DNA of 64,000 nt, from assembly GCF_030230605.1 (NCBI RefSeq), contig NZ_JASPDO010000004.1:62001-126000 (forward strand), in the 5' to 3' direction. The stretch is from Brevibacterium sp. UMB1308A (GTDB lineage: Bacteria; Actinomycetota; Actinomycetes; Actinomycetales; Brevibacteriaceae). The translations under genes and the position numbers were made by a program. Below the pieces are notes generated by a model. That model ran no database searches, had not been told where the DNA came from, and was given only the letters and a program-made list of their open reading frames with translations. Shown here in pieces: positions 19,370-28,957 of this stretch (position 1 is the stretch's first letter; each line of letters starts with the position of its first letter).

Positions 19370-20266
19370 TTATCCACCGGGGCGTGACTGTACAAAAACC
19401 CCCACAGTGCCCGGCCCAACATGCCCGGTCACCACTGTTGACGCCACCCGTGTTTCCAGGCGGGCCTGTACTTTCGCACCCAGACTGTCGACCACCTCGG
19501 CGACGGCATCAACCAGGTCCCGGGCGGCCACATTGGCACTGTCGATGTCTTGCTCTGAGTGGACCACCACGATATCCACAGGCCCATGGCCACTTAAAAG
19601 CTCACACGAGTCCTTCACAAAGTCTGCCAGTTTCGCCACGGCCTTGCTGCGCGTCCGCACCTTGGTACGCGCCACCACACGCCCATCGGACAGGCCCAAA
19701 ACAGGAACGATCGACAGCGTCTTCCCAAGCAACGCTGACGCTGCCCCAATCCGCCCTCCGGCACGCAACCAGTCCAAAGACTCGGGGATAAACGCCACCC
19801 GGGTGTTCCCCTGGCACCACTGCTCAACCTCCTTGGCAGCGGCCCCAAGTACCACGCCCGAGGTGTGTGCCGCCACCCGCACAGCCCCCAACAAACCTGC
19901 CGACAGCGTGAGGGAATCAACCACCTCGGCGGGGATAGGGCTCGACGCGGCCGCAGCACGGGCGGACTCCGCTGTTCCCGACAGCGCCCCAGACAGGGTG
20001 AGAATCAGAACATCGTCAACCCCGGCCGATGTAAGCTCTTCGAGTGCTTGCGTGAAAGCGTGAGGCTCAGGCATTGACGTGGAAACGCGTTGCCCGTTTC
20101 TGAGCCCGTCACACACTTCTTGGGGAGTCCAGTCTGAGTCGGGCCGGTCTTCTTCCCCCACACGAACCGTCAAGTCCACCGTTCGCACAACGCAGTGAGC
20201 CGAAAGCTCCTCAATGTCCTGTTGTGTTAAGCGAGCAGTGGAATCGACAATAATCCCGCGCGTCAC
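19370..20266 (-). CDS. DegV family fatty-acid-binding protein
   Basis: DegV proteins (FakB-like) bind fatty acids and, in firmicutes, present them to the kinase FakA. The 298-residue sequence shows the N-terminal IVDSTARLTQQDIEEL, a TSMPEPHAFTQALEEL segment with the TSxPxP lipid-site loop, and LTLSGALSGTAESARAA. The C-terminal domain is complete. Its ATG overlaps the UDP-glucose dehydrogenase stop (ATGA). No fakA is present in this window, so the partner is unknown. Confidence 0.88.
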   Translation of the reverse strand: MTRGIIVDSTARLTQQDIEELSAHCVVRTVDLTVRVGEEDRPDSDWTPQEVCDGLRNGQRVSTSMPEPHAFTQALEELTSAGVDDVLILTLSGALSGTAESARAAAASSPIPAEVVDSLTLSAGLLGAVRVAAHTSGVVLGAAAKEVEQWCQGNTRVAFIPESLDWLRAGGRIGAASALLGKTLSIVPVLGLSDGRVVARTKVRTRSKAVAKLADFVKDSCELLSGHGPVDIVVVHSEQDIDSANVAARDLVDAVAEVVDSLGAKVQARLETRVASTVVTGHVGPGTVGVFVQSRPGG

Positions 20267-21573
20267 GGGCGACCCAAAGCGCGGTACGACCAGCCAGCTT
20301 CACGCCACTGCAATGGGTCTAGAACATTGCGCCCGTCGACAATGGCCCGGCTCTTCACCAGTTTCCCCACCTCAACAGGGTCAAGGTCACGGTATTCGCG
20401 CCATTCGGTCAGTAGGAGCACCACGTCGGCATCGTGCAGGGCTTCTTCTGCCGTTTCCGCATACGTGAGCTGCCCAAACATCTTCCGCGCGTTCTCAATC
20501 GCCTGTGGGTCGGTCACAACGACTGAACCGCCCTGTAGCGAAATCAGACCTGCTACAGCCAAAGCCGGCGAATCGCGCACATCGTCGCTGTACGGCTTGA
20601 ACGCTGCTCCGAGAACGGCAATTTTCTTCCCGATGAAGGAACCGTGGACCTGCTCACGTGCCAAGTCGACCATGCGGACGCGACGGCGCATGTTGATCGA
20701 GTCGATCTCCCGCAAGAACGCAACGGCTTGGTCAGCACCCAGTTCGCCGGCACGAGCCATAAAGGCTCGAATGTCTTTAGGCAGGCACCCGCCTCCAAAG
20801 CCCAGACCCGCGTTGAGGAACTTACGACCGATCCGGTCGTCCATCCCAATGGCATCGGCAAGGACCGTAACATCAGCGCCGGCGGCTTCACACAGTTCCG
20901 CCATGGCGTTGATAAAAGAAATCTTGGTCGCAAGGAACGAGTTGGCTGCGGTTTTCACCAGCTCAGCAGTTGCGTAGTCCATGATGAGGCGTGGCGTGTC
21001 AGTTTCGAGGTTGTGCGCGTACACCTCGTCAAGAGCAGCGGTAGCCTTCTCACCAGCTTCGCCCTCCGGCACCCCGTAAATAATGCGGTTAGGGGTCAAA
21101 GTGTCATCAACTGCGTGCCCTTCGCGCAAGAATTCGGGATTCCATGCCAAAACCGCACCGTGTTCGGTCACAGTAGGTTCCATACGTGCGGCTGTTCCCA
21201 CGGGAACGGTTGACTTCCCCACCACCACATCACCGGGCTTGAGAATAGTGGCCACCGATTCAAACGCCGCCTCGACATATGTCATGTCAGCTGCGAATTC
21301 GCCTTGACGTTGCGGGGTTCCCACGCACACGAAGTGGACCGTTGCGTCCTTGGCTTGTTCAATGTCGGTCGTGAACGTGAGGTTTCCTGACTCCTGTCCC
21401 TTTTTGAGAAGCTCAGGCAGGCCCGGTTCAAAGAATGGCGCGTCAAAATTCGACAGTGCACGCACCTTGTTTTCGTCTACATCAACACCGATCACCGTGT
21501 GTCCAACCGACGCCATGGCTGCCGCGTGAACAGCACCCAAGTACCCGCACCCGACTACCGATATTGTGCTCAT
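20263..21573 (-). CDS. UDP-glucose 6-dehydrogenase
   Basis: Oxidises UDP-glucose to UDP-glucuronate with NAD, providing cell-surface polysaccharide precursors. The N-terminal Rossmann motif is VVGCGYLGAVHAA. KSTVPVGTA and the catalytic-cysteine motif LGFGGGCLPKDIRAF are both present. The C-terminal domain has VLGAAFKPYSDDVRDSPAL. I chose ATG 21573 (436 residues), because the longer frame adds ~80 residues unlike the family. GDP-mannose dehydrogenase is a less likely alternative. Confidence 0.9.
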   Translation of the reverse strand: MSTISVVGCGYLGAVHAAAMASVGHTVIGVDVDENKVRALSNFDAPFFEPGLPELLKKGQESGNLTFTTDIEQAKDATVHFVCVGTPQRQGEFAADMTYVEAAFESVATILKPGDVVVGKSTVPVGTAARMEPTVTEHGAVLAWNPEFLREGHAVDDTLTPNRIIYGVPEGEAGEKATAALDEVYAHNLETDTPRLIMDYATAELVKTAANSFLATKISFINAMAELCEAAGADVTVLADAIGMDDRIGRKFLNAGLGFGGGCLPKDIRAFMARAGELGADQAVAFLREIDSINMRRRVRMVDLAREQVHGSFIGKKIAVLGAAFKPYSDDVRDSPALAVAGLISLQGGSVVVTDPQAIENARKMFGQLTYAETAEEALHDADVVLLLTEWREYRDLDPVEVGKLVKSRAIVDGRNVLDPLQWREAGWSYRALGRP

Positions 21574-21676
21574 TAAAGTTTTTCCGTTCCGTAGGCTAGA
21601 TGTCTGATGAGGCTCGTTCCTCAGATCAGTATAGAAGTCCACAATCTCGCACACTGTTTTCGCTAGACTTTCAGCC

Positions 21677-22366
21677 GTGAGGCGTTTTGGAGACTTTTTA
21701 GTGAATTCATGGGCAGCGACTCTTATCCTTGCAGTCGCCGTCCTTGCTCTTATCCTGTTCCTGATCCCCCCGTTACATTCGGTGGCGTGGATCATTGGTC
21801 TGATCTCGGCTGCCATCACCGCACTGGGCGTCGTGGGACTGGCCTACGAATGGTCTTCCACACAGGCCCGCATCGACAGACTCGGCAATGAGCTGACTCA
21901 AGCGTATGAGCAGTCCAACCGTGTGCAGCTCACTCAGGTTGAGGACGAACCCCAGAACCCTGATGCTGAACACGCAACCCGGATTCGGTCCCTGTTCCCC
22001 CAGGACACTGGGCTTGTACAGGAACTGCGCGTGTCGCAGGTCGCTTCACTCAGCCAAGAGTCACTGCGCGCCCTCGAGACCTTCCTGTCGCAAAGTGAGC
22101 ACGAATCATTTATCAACCGCGACGCTCACTACGCCTTTATGGATCTCTTCCGCACAGGGACTGCTCTACGCGACTGGGTCAAACAAGAGATGACACCTGA
22201 CGACCAGAACGCCAACGAGCTGGTGGTCAAACCTGGTGACACGCGTGAAGGTGGCTGGCATGAATTCAGCCGCGCCCAGAACCACGGTGAGAACCTGGCA
22301 AACAGTTTTGTCACGGCACGCGCTACCTTTGAACGTGTCGTCTTCGAAAACTCACTCGACTCGTAG
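21677..22366 (+). CDS. Membrane-anchored protein of unknown function
   Basis: 229 residues, GTG start. Two N-terminal helices (WAATLILAVAVLALILFLIP and VAWIIGLISAAITALGVVGL) are followed by a soluble charged domain of ~165 residues. This begins with a probable coiled coil (STQARIDRLGNELTQAYEQS), then a helical region with SLRALETFLSQSEHESFINR and RDAHYAFMDLFRTGTALRDW. I do not recognise the family. Its stop overlaps the crcB start (TAGTG), so it is co-transcribed with the fluoride channel genes. Confidence 0.7.
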   Translation: MRRFGDFLVNSWAATLILAVAVLALILFLIPPLHSVAWIIGLISAAITALGVVGLAYEWSSTQARIDRLGNELTQAYEQSNRVQLTQVEDEPQNPDAEHATRIRSLFPQDTGLVQELRVSQVASLSQESLRALETFLSQSEHESFINRDAHYAFMDLFRTGTALRDWVKQEMTPDDQNANELVVKPGDTREGGWHEFSRAQNHGENLANSFVTARATFERVVFENSLDS

Positions 22367-22740
22367 TGTCGCGTCTTCTCCCACCTCTTCTGGTGTTTGC
22401 CGGTGGTGCACTAGGCACCTGGGGCCGTGTCGCGGTTTTCCAGCTTGGTGAAACGGCGGGCCTCATCACGGTCAACACCGTGGGAACGCTCATTCTGGCT
22501 TTTCTTTCCGGGCTTCTGTTGGATGCGCGAACGCCGTGGGCCGCGCCCGTGAAGCTGTTCGTTGGTGCTGGAATATGCGGGGCGCTCACCACACAGTCCA
22601 CGCTCGCCCTCATGACCGTACAGTCCAGCTTTGGTGGACTCACCCTCACCCTGGTGTCGCTGGTGACTGGTGTCTGTGCCGCCATCAGTGGGTGGCTCAT
22701 TGGTTCAGCTGTCCGCCCATCGCCGAGGTCGTTATGCTGA
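22366..22740 (+). CDS. crcB: Fluoride channel CrcB/Fluc, subunit 1
   Basis: Fluc proteins are dual-topology fluoride exit channels. The 124-residue protein has four helices, the N-terminal GGALGTWGRV motif, the pore motif NTVGTLILAFLSG, and GICGALTTQSTLA. GTG start at 22366. Together with the next gene it forms the two-gene heterodimeric type common in Gram-positives. I saw no fluoride riboswitch upstream. Confidence 0.9.
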   Translation: MSRLLPPLLVFAGGALGTWGRVAVFQLGETAGLITVNTVGTLILAFLSGLLLDARTPWAAPVKLFVGAGICGALTTQSTLALMTVQSSFGGLTLTLVSLVTGVCAAISGWLIGSAVRPSPRSLC

Positions 22741-23087
22741 TCGCGGTCGTGCTAGCTGGCGGGGTAGGGGCCGTGTGCCGGTGGGCGTGCGATACGGCCT
22801 TGACCCGGTGGTTAAATGCGTCGTGGCCAGTTGCCGTGTTCCTCATCAATGTGGTGGGAAGTTTCTTCACTGGGGTACTTACGGGCGCCACCGTGGAGTT
22901 TCCGGTGTTCAACGTGTGCACAACCGGATTCTGTGGTGCCTTCACCACGTTTTCAACGCTCATGGTGGGGTGGTTAGAACTTACGCTCCGCAAACGCCCG
23001 GTTCACGGCGTCCTCTATGTGGGAGGGACGCTCCTGGCATGCGTGCTGAGCGTGTGGCTGGGTCTTGCGACCGGCTCACGCCTGTAG
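22734..23087 (+). CDS. crcB: Fluoride channel CrcB/Fluc, subunit 2
   Basis: 117-residue partner of the preceding Fluc subunit. Motifs are GGVGAVCRW, NVVGSFFTGVLTG and GFCGAFTTFSTLMVGWLE, with the central asparagine and the TTFST phenylalanine-box region retained. ATG at 22734 overlaps the upstream stop by a few bases, so translation is coupled. An ~8-bp stem-loop without a T tract lies just after its stop (23095-23117). Confidence 0.92.
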   Translation: MLIAVVLAGGVGAVCRWACDTALTRWLNASWPVAVFLINVVGSFFTGVLTGATVEFPVFNVCTTGFCGAFTTFSTLMVGWLELTLRKRPVHGVLYVGGTLLACVLSVWLGLATGSRL

Positions 23088-23113
23088 TGGCGTTCTAGAA
23101 GCTAGTAGCGCTT

Positions 23114-23941
23114 CTAGCAGCGAATCCACCACGTGTCGGCGGGAGTCACGGGCATCACGCGCTTGTGGTGGCTGCGACGATACTTGTCCTCGATCGAAAA
23201 CGCGGTGTCGTCTGTGACAGGTTTTCCTTCGAGGTAGTCGTCAATGTCGTCATACGTCAGGCCCAGAGCGCTTTCATCCGTTTGGGCCGGTTCGTCGTCC
23301 AGAAGGTCAGCGGTGGGCACCTTGAGGTACAGGTGTTCCGGGCAGTCCAGCTCTTGGAGCATTTCCCGCCCCTGACGTTTTGTCAGACCCGCAAGAGGTG
23401 TGACGTCGGCACCCCCGTCACCGAACTTCGTGTAGAAACCGGTAACGGCCTCGGCAGCGTGATCGGTTCCAACAACCAACAGTCCCAGATCACCAGCGAC
23501 CGCATACTGCGCGATCATCCGCATTCTGGCCTTGACGTTGCCCCGGTTGAAGTCCGAGGTCTCATGCCCCATCGCCGTAGTGAACTCTTTGGACACTTCG
23601 TCCGTGGCTTCCCCGATATTGAATGTCACCACGCGGTCGGGCTCGATGAAATCGAGTGCGTCTTGTGCGTCCTGTTCGTCTTGCTGAAGCCGATACGGCA
23701 GACGCATCGCGACGAACGTCGCGTCATAATCGCGCCTGCGCAGTTCTTCAACAGCCAGTTGGCACAGTTTGCCGGCAAGAGTGGAATCTTGCCCTCCGGA
23801 AATTCCCAGCACAAAACCTCTTGTGCCGGTGGTCAAACAGTAATCGACCAGGAACTGGACGCGACGCTGAATCGCTCCTCGGGGATCGATGCTGGGGCTG
23901 ACGCCCAAAGCCAATCGAATCTCTTCGGGTGAAACATTCAT
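23114..23941 (-). CDS. nadE: NH3-dependent NAD+ synthetase
   Basis: Makes NAD from deamido-NAD, ATP and ammonia. The PP-loop SGGQDS lies at residues 48-53 in [16 protein letters not shown]. Other family motifs are [33 protein letters not shown] and [10 protein letters not shown]. At 275 residues it is the short ammonia-dependent form without a glutaminase domain. Confidence 0.96.
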   Translation of the reverse strand: MNVSPEEIRLALGVSPSIDPRGAIQRRVQFLVDYCLTTGTRGFVLGISGGQDSTLAGKLCQLAVEELRRRDYDATFVAMRLPYRLQQDEQDAQDALDFIEPDRVVTFNIGEATDEVSKEFTTAMGHETSDFNRGNVKARMRMIAQYAVAGDLGLLVVGTDHAAEAVTGFYTKFGDGGADVTPLAGLTKRQGREMLQELDCPEHLYLKVPTADLLDDEPAQTDESALGLTYDDIDDYLEGKPVTDDTAFSIEDKYRRSHHKRVMPVTPADTWWIRC

Positions 23942-24031
23942 GCATTACACAGTAAACGTTTACCCGATCGTAAACGTCACGAATACGGCAGTTCGTAACG
24001 AAGATTACGCGTGACTTTCGCCACACCCTCA

Positions 24032-26860
24032 CTACATGGGCACAATATTCACGAGCTTGGGCGCGCGCACGATCACCTTGCGCACTTCGGCGCCATCCAA
24101 GCTGCGCTGGGCACCCTTAGAGGCCAGCGCCAGCTTTTCGAGCTCATCGTCCGAAATGTCAGGGGACACTTCCAGTCGGTCGCGAACCTTGCCCTTCACC
24201 TGCACAACGCACGTGACGGTTTCTTCAACCAGATAACGCTCGTCCACCTCGGGGAAGGCTTCATACGTGATGGTGCCCTCATGGCCCAGCTTGCTCCACA
24301 GCTCTTCCGCGATGTGCGGCGCCAAAGGCGCGAGCATGACGACGAGCGGCTCAATGACCTCACGTGGCGAAACCCCCACCTTGGTGAGGTGGTTGGTGAG
24401 CACGATGAGCTTGGCAACGACCGTGTTGAACCGGAAGTTGTCCATGTCGTCCCGCACACCCGCAATTGTGGAGTGCAAAACGCGCAAGGTGTCTTCGTCA
24501 GCTGGTTGGTCCGTGACCTTGAGTTCACCGGAATCTTCGTCCACCACCAGACGCCACACACGCTGCAGGAACCGCTGGGCACCCACGACCGCGCGGGTCT
24601 CCCATGCACGCGACACTTCGAGTGGCCCCATCGACATTTCGTACACCCGGAAAGTGTCGGCGCCGTACTCTTCGTACATCTCATCGGGTGTCACCATGTT
24701 TTTAAGCGACTTACCCATCTTCCCGTACTCACGCGACACCTGTTCGCCCTGGTACCAGAAGGTGCCGTCCTCTTTCTCTTCAACCTCATTGGCTGGGACG
24801 TACACGCCGCGCGCATCGGTAAATGCGTACGCCTGGATGTACCCCTGGTTGATGAGCTTGTAGAACGGTTCAAAGCTGGAAATGTGCCCGAGGTCGTAAA
24901 GGACTTTGTGCCAGAAGCGGGCGTACAGCAGGTGCAGGACCGCGTGCTCAACACCGCCGATGTAGAGGTCCGCGCCGCCGGGCTTCTTGTCGTCCCGTGG
25001 GCCCAACCAGTATTTTTCGTTCTCTGGATCCACGAGTGCGTTGCTGTTGTGCGGATCCGCGTAGCGCAACTGATACCACGACGATCCTGCCCAGTTCGGC
25101 ATGGTGTTGGTCTCACGGGTGTAGGTTTTCAGCCCGTCGCCCAGGTCCAGTTCAACCGTGACCCAGTCGTGGTTACGTCCCAGAGGTGGTTCTGGTTCAG
25201 ATTCCACGTCGTCTGGCTCAAAGGTCTTGGGGCTGAAGTCCTCGAGTTCAGGAAGGTCAACGGGCAACTGGTCTTCTGGAACCAAGTGGGGTGTGCCTTC
25301 TTCGTCGTAGACGATAGGGAACGGTTCACCCCAGTAGCGCTGGCGGCTAAACAGCCAGTCACGCAAGCGGTACTGCGTGGTCTCCTGTGCGAGCCCCTGC
25401 TCAGCCAGCCACTCAACCACGCGGTTCTTAGCCTCATCGACTTCCACAGCGTTGACGTCAATGTGTTCGTTCGCCGAATTGATCTTCTGGCCTTCACCCA
25501 AGTACGGCTGGTCTTCATCGTGATCCGCAGGCGGTTCAACCGTGCGGATATAGGGCAGACCAAACGCTTTCGCAAAGTCCCAGTCGCGGCTATCTTCAGC
25601 CGGAACACCCATGACCGCACCGGTTCCGTACCCCATGAGCACGTAGTCGGCCACAAACACGGGCATATCTTGTCCGGTTGCAGGGTTCTTCACGTAGCTT
25701 CCCGTGAACACACCCGTTTTGTTTTTGTCTTCCTGACGCTCGGCCGGAGTCTTCGCTGCCGCGGCACGCTGGTACTCGGCGACCGCCTCGGCGGGGGTCG
25801 CCGCCCCTTGGGTCCACGCTGGGTTCACATCTTCTGGCCACGCAGCAGTCACAAACTCATCGACCAGCGGGTGTTCTGGAGAAAGAACCGCAAATGTCGC
25901 TCCAAACAGCGTGTCGGCACGTGTGGTGTACACCTCGAGCTTGGGGACGTTATGACCAGTGAAACGCACCAACGCACCCACAGATTTCCCAATCCAATTG
26001 CGCTGCATGTGTTTGACCGCCTCGGGCCACTCCACTGTGTCCAGGTCCGCGTCCAAACGGTCGGCGTACGCAGTAATGCGCATGTTCCACTGCTTGAGTT
26101 TGCGCGTGTAGACCGGGAAGTTACCGCGCTCAGAACGACCTTCTGCTGTCACTTCTTCGTTCGCGAGCACTGTGCCCAGTCCGGGGCACCAGTTCACTGG
26201 CGATTCGCTCACATACGCCAACCGGTAGTCCTGCAAAACTTCTTCGCGTTCACGTGGGCTCAGCTCAGCCCACGCACCCCGTCCGGTGTCACGTGCACCG
26301 GTTTCGAACTGCTCAATCAGTTCGCCGATGGGGCGCGCCTTGGCTGCGTCAGCGTCATACCACGCGTCGAAAATCGTGGCGAAGATCCACTGCGTCCACT
26401 TCACGAACTCGGGATCGGTTGTCGCAAACGAACGGCGAGGGTCGTGCCCCAGACCCAAGCGTCGCAACTGCCTGCGCATGTTGTCGATGTTTTGATTGGT
26501 GGTGATGCGTGGGTGCTGGCCCGTCTGCACCGCGTACTGTTCAGCTGGCAGACCAAACGCGTCATATCCCAGCGCGTGCATCACGTTACGGCCCAACATG
26601 CGTTGGTACCTGGCATACACATCAGTTGCCAAGTACCCCAGCGGGTGTCCTACGTGGAGACCCTTCCCGGACGGGTACGGGAACATGTCCATGAGGTACA
26701 TGGGTGCGCCCAAATTGCGGTTGTCACCGGCCAAGTCACCTACCGGGTTGGAGGAGGCGAAAGTGCCGTCTTCTTCCCACCGGTCTTGCCATTTGAGTTC
26801 AATGTCTCCCGCCAGCTGCGCATCGTAGCGATAGGTGGGCTGCTCGGGAGCGTTACTCAT
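24032..26860 (-). CDS. leuS: Leucyl-tRNA synthetase
   Basis: Class I aminoacyl-tRNA synthetase, 942 residues. The HIGH-type motif HVGH is at residues 69-72 ([14 protein letters not shown]), and the KMSKS-type motif appears as KMGKSLKN near residue 713. The connective editing domain lies between, with [16 protein letters not shown] upstream and [19 protein letters not shown] within it. The anticodon-binding and C-terminal domains are complete. A very long open frame on the other strand is a shadow of this gene. No T-box was recognised upstream. Confidence 0.97.
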   Translation of the reverse strand: MSNAPEQPTYRYDAQLAGDIELKWQDRWEEDGTFASSNPVGDLAGDNRNLGAPMYLMDMFPYPSGKGLHVGHPLGYLATDVYARYQRMLGRNVMHALGYDAFGLPAEQYAVQTGQHPRITTNQNIDNMRRQLRRLGLGHDPRRSFATTDPEFVKWTQWIFATIFDAWYDADAAKARPIGELIEQFETGARDTGRGAWAELSPREREEVLQDYRLAYVSESPVNWCPGLGTVLANEEVTAEGRSERGNFPVYTRKLKQWNMRITAYADRLDADLDTVEWPEAVKHMQRNWIGKSVGALVRFTGHNVPKLEVYTTRADTLFGATFAVLSPEHPLVDEFVTAAWPEDVNPAWTQGAATPAEAVAEYQRAAAAKTPAERQEDKNKTGVFTGSYVKNPATGQDMPVFVADYVLMGYGTGAVMGVPAEDSRDWDFAKAFGLPYIRTVEPPADHDEDQPYLGEGQKINSANEHIDVNAVEVDEAKNRVVEWLAEQGLAQETTQYRLRDWLFSRQRYWGEPFPIVYDEEGTPHLVPEDQLPVDLPELEDFSPKTFEPDDVESEPEPPLGRNHDWVTVELDLGDGLKTYTRETNTMPNWAGSSWYQLRYADPHNSNALVDPENEKYWLGPRDDKKPGGADLYIGGVEHAVLHLLYARFWHKVLYDLGHISSFEPFYKLINQGYIQAYAFTDARGVYVPANEVEEKEDGTFWYQGEQVSREYGKMGKSLKNMVTPDEMYEEYGADTFRVYEMSMGPLEVSRAWETRAVVGAQRFLQRVWRLVVDEDSGELKVTDQPADEDTLRVLHSTIAGVRDDMDNFRFNTVVAKLIVLTNHLTKVGVSPREVIEPLVVMLAPLAPHIAEELWSKLGHEGTITYEAFPEVDERYLVEETVTCVVQVKGKVRDRLEVSPDISDDELEKLALASKGAQRSLDGAEVRKVIVRAPKLVNIVPM

Positions 26861-27070
26861 TGGCGTCCTTTCGGGTTTCTAAGACTGCGCCTTGCGTGGC
26901 GAGCCTGAAGTGGCATGACCTACGTACAGCCACTTTAGGCTATCTCACGCCTGCCAACGTAACTCTTTCACTCATCAGTAACGTACGGCTTAGAAAATAC
27001 CCCTCTACCCCGTAGGATAGGTACTTGAATATCCACGCCGATGATGTCGCATATACAATAGGGAGCTTCG

Positions 27071-28885
27071 ATGTCCGCAACGATGAGTTCATCTTCCACG
27101 CCTTTAACTTTTGACCTGCCAGAAAGCGACACCATCACCGACGTGTTTGTAGCCAGGGTCACATCAGATCCACACGCGCACATGCTGTCTCTTTTGGAAA
27201 ACGACCGCGAAGTCGCAATTTCTGCGCAGCAATTCCACCGCGAAGTTGTTGAAGTGGCCAAGGGTCTTATTGCCCGGGGCATCAAGCCTGGTGACCGCGT
27301 GGGGATTTTTGGGGCCACCAGTTACGAGTGGACTACCTACGACTTCGCCATTTGGTTCGCTGGTGGCGTGTCAGTTCCGTTCTACGACACGTCGAGTGAA
27401 GACCAGCTGGCGTGGATCCTCAAGGACACCGGCCTGAAATTTGTTGTCGCACAGTCCCAGGACCACAGTGACCGCGTGGCTCAGGCTGCTAAAGCAGGTG
27501 GGATCGAAGAAACTTTGGACATCAGCGTGTGGGATGAGGACGGTCGCCGTTCGCTTGTCGTCGCTGGCCGGGATGTGACCGCCGAGGTCGTCGAGGCCGC
27601 CCGCTCCTCACGCAAGAAGTCTGACGACGCGACCATCATTTACACCTCGGGAACAACGGGCCGCTCACGCGGATGCGTTCTCACCCACGCGAACTTCGTT
27701 GACACCGCAGCCAGCGCCGCCGTACAGATCAACCAGGTTGTCACTCCTGGCGCCCGGTGTCTCCTGTTCATTCCCACCGCGCACGTGTTCGCCCGTTTCA
27801 TTGAAGTGATGAGCATTCTTCACGGTGTCACGCTGGCACACGAATCGGATCTGACGAAACTCACGGAGGCTCTGGGAGCGTTTCGTCCTACGTTTATTCT
27901 GGGTGTCCCGCGCGTCTTTGAAAAGGTCTTCAACTCCGCACTGCAAAAAGCTGAGGCTGAGAAGAAGGCACCCATTTTCCGGGCGGCTGAAGCCGTCGCA
28001 GTGCAATATTCCGTTGCTTTGAGCGAAGGCAAGGTATCCCCATGGCTCAAAGCCAAGCACAAACTCTTCGACGTTTTGGTGTACTCCAAGCTCCGCGCAG
28101 TTCTGGGTGGACAGGCAACGCACGCCGTGTCCGGCGGTGGCCCGCTGGGCTTCCGCTTGGGACACTTCTTCAAGGGAATCGGCGTGGACATTCTCGAAGG
28201 GTACGGACTGACAGAAACCACCGCCCCAATCGCCGTAAACACTCCCGGTAAGTCCAAGATTGGAACCGTGGGCGTGCCACTGCCTGGAAACACGGTTGCA
28301 GTGGCACCTGATGGCGAGATTCTTGCCAAAGGTGTCAGCGTTTTTAAGGAATACCTCAACGACCCGCAAGCTACCCAAGACGCTTTTGTCGACGGATGGT
28401 TCTGCACGGGTGACTTTGGAACGCTTGACGAAGACGGATATGTCAGTGTCACCGGACGCAAAAAGGAACTCATTATTACTGCTGGTGGCAAGAACGTTGC
28501 TCCTGCCCCGTTTGAAGATGAGCTGCGACGCCACCCGGTCATTGGCCAAGCAGTCGTGATTGGTGAAGGTAAGAAGTTCGTCTCGGTTCTGATCTTCCCG
28601 GACATGGAGATGCTTCCGGCCTGGTTGGAAAACCGTGGCCTGCCTGCCCTATCACTCGAAGACGTACCCGGCAATGAAAAGATCAACGAATCTGTCTCGC
28701 GGGCAATCGAAGTGGCCAACCGCAGGGTTTCACGTGCTGAGTCGATCCGCGAATACCGGATTGTTCCCGCTCAACTCACGGAACAAAATGGCTACCTTTC
28801 AGCAAAGCAGTCCGTGAAACGCCACATTGTCAACAAGGACTTCAGCTCCTACATTGACGACATTTACGGCCCAGAGAACGCGTGA
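27071..28885 (+). CDS. Long-chain fatty acid-CoA ligase (AMP-binding enzyme)
   Basis: Activates fatty acids to acyl-CoA through an acyl-AMP intermediate. The P-loop-like motif YTSGTTGRSRG is near residue 192. GYGLTETTAP (A5-type motif) lies near 378, and DGWFCTGDFGTLDEDGYVSVTGR (split here only by description) marks the hinge region near 440-460. LITAGGKNVAP follows. The length of 604 residues matches the FadD15 type of actinobacteria. It is preceded by a weak ribosome site and divergent from leuS across ~210 bases with no other recognisable feature. Confidence 0.92.
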   Translation: MSATMSSSSTPLTFDLPESDTITDVFVARVTSDPHAHMLSLLENDREVAISAQQFHREVVEVAKGLIARGIKPGDRVGIFGATSYEWTTYDFAIWFAGGVSVPFYDTSSEDQLAWILKDTGLKFVVAQSQDHSDRVAQAAKAGGIEETLDISVWDEDGRRSLVVAGRDVTAEVVEAARSSRKKSDDATIIYTSGTTGRSRGCVLTHANFVDTAASAAVQINQVVTPGARCLLFIPTAHVFARFIEVMSILHGVTLAHESDLTKLTEALGAFRPTFILGVPRVFEKVFNSALQKAEAEKKAPIFRAAEAVAVQYSVALSEGKVSPWLKAKHKLFDVLVYSKLRAVLGGQATHAVSGGGPLGFRLGHFFKGIGVDILEGYGLTETTAPIAVNTPGKSKIGTVGVPLPGNTVAVAPDGEILAKGVSVFKEYLNDPQATQDAFVDGWFCTGDFGTLDEDGYVSVTGRKKELIITAGGKNVAPAPFEDELRRHPVIGQAVVIGEGKKFVSVLIFPDMEMLPAWLENRGLPALSLEDVPGNEKINESVSRAIEVANRRVSRAESIREYRIVPAQLTEQNGYLSAKQSVKRHIVNKDFSSYIDDIYGPENA

Positions 28886-28918
28886 TACTAGCTTTCATGC
28901 GGGCTCTGGTCCCACCAC

Positions 28919-28948
28919 TTGTGGCACCTGGGTACTTCAAAATATAGA
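28919..28948 (+). promoter_or_regulatory. Candidate promoter for the second PPK2 gene
   Basis: TTGTGG at 28919-28924, an 18-base spacer and TATAGA at 28943-28948, ten bases before the ATG at 28958. The short distance would leave an almost leaderless transcript, so the call is tentative. Confidence 0.3.
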
Positions 28949-28957
28949 CTTAAAGGT

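Noticed and set aside
21574..22366. Fluoride riboswitch upstream of crcB
   Set aside because: I saw no GGCGAUGGUGUUCGCC-like conserved core upstream of the unit.
23095..23117. CTAGAAGC ... GCTTCTAG stem-loop as a crcB/nadE terminator
   Set aside because: 8-bp stem but no T tract on either side; too weak to call.
24011..26908. A 965-codon open frame on the + strand
   Set aside because: It is the antisense of leuS, whose motifs are unmistakable; the + frame has no recognisable domain and no ribosome site.
26861..27070. TTGAAT ... TACAAT as a promoter of the acyl-CoA ligase gene
   Set aside because: The spacer is 23 bases and the -10 abuts the ribosome site, so the geometry is wrong.
27665..28549. 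Long minus-strand frames inside the acyl-CoA ligase gene
   Set aside because: Shadow of the real + strand gene; no motifs.
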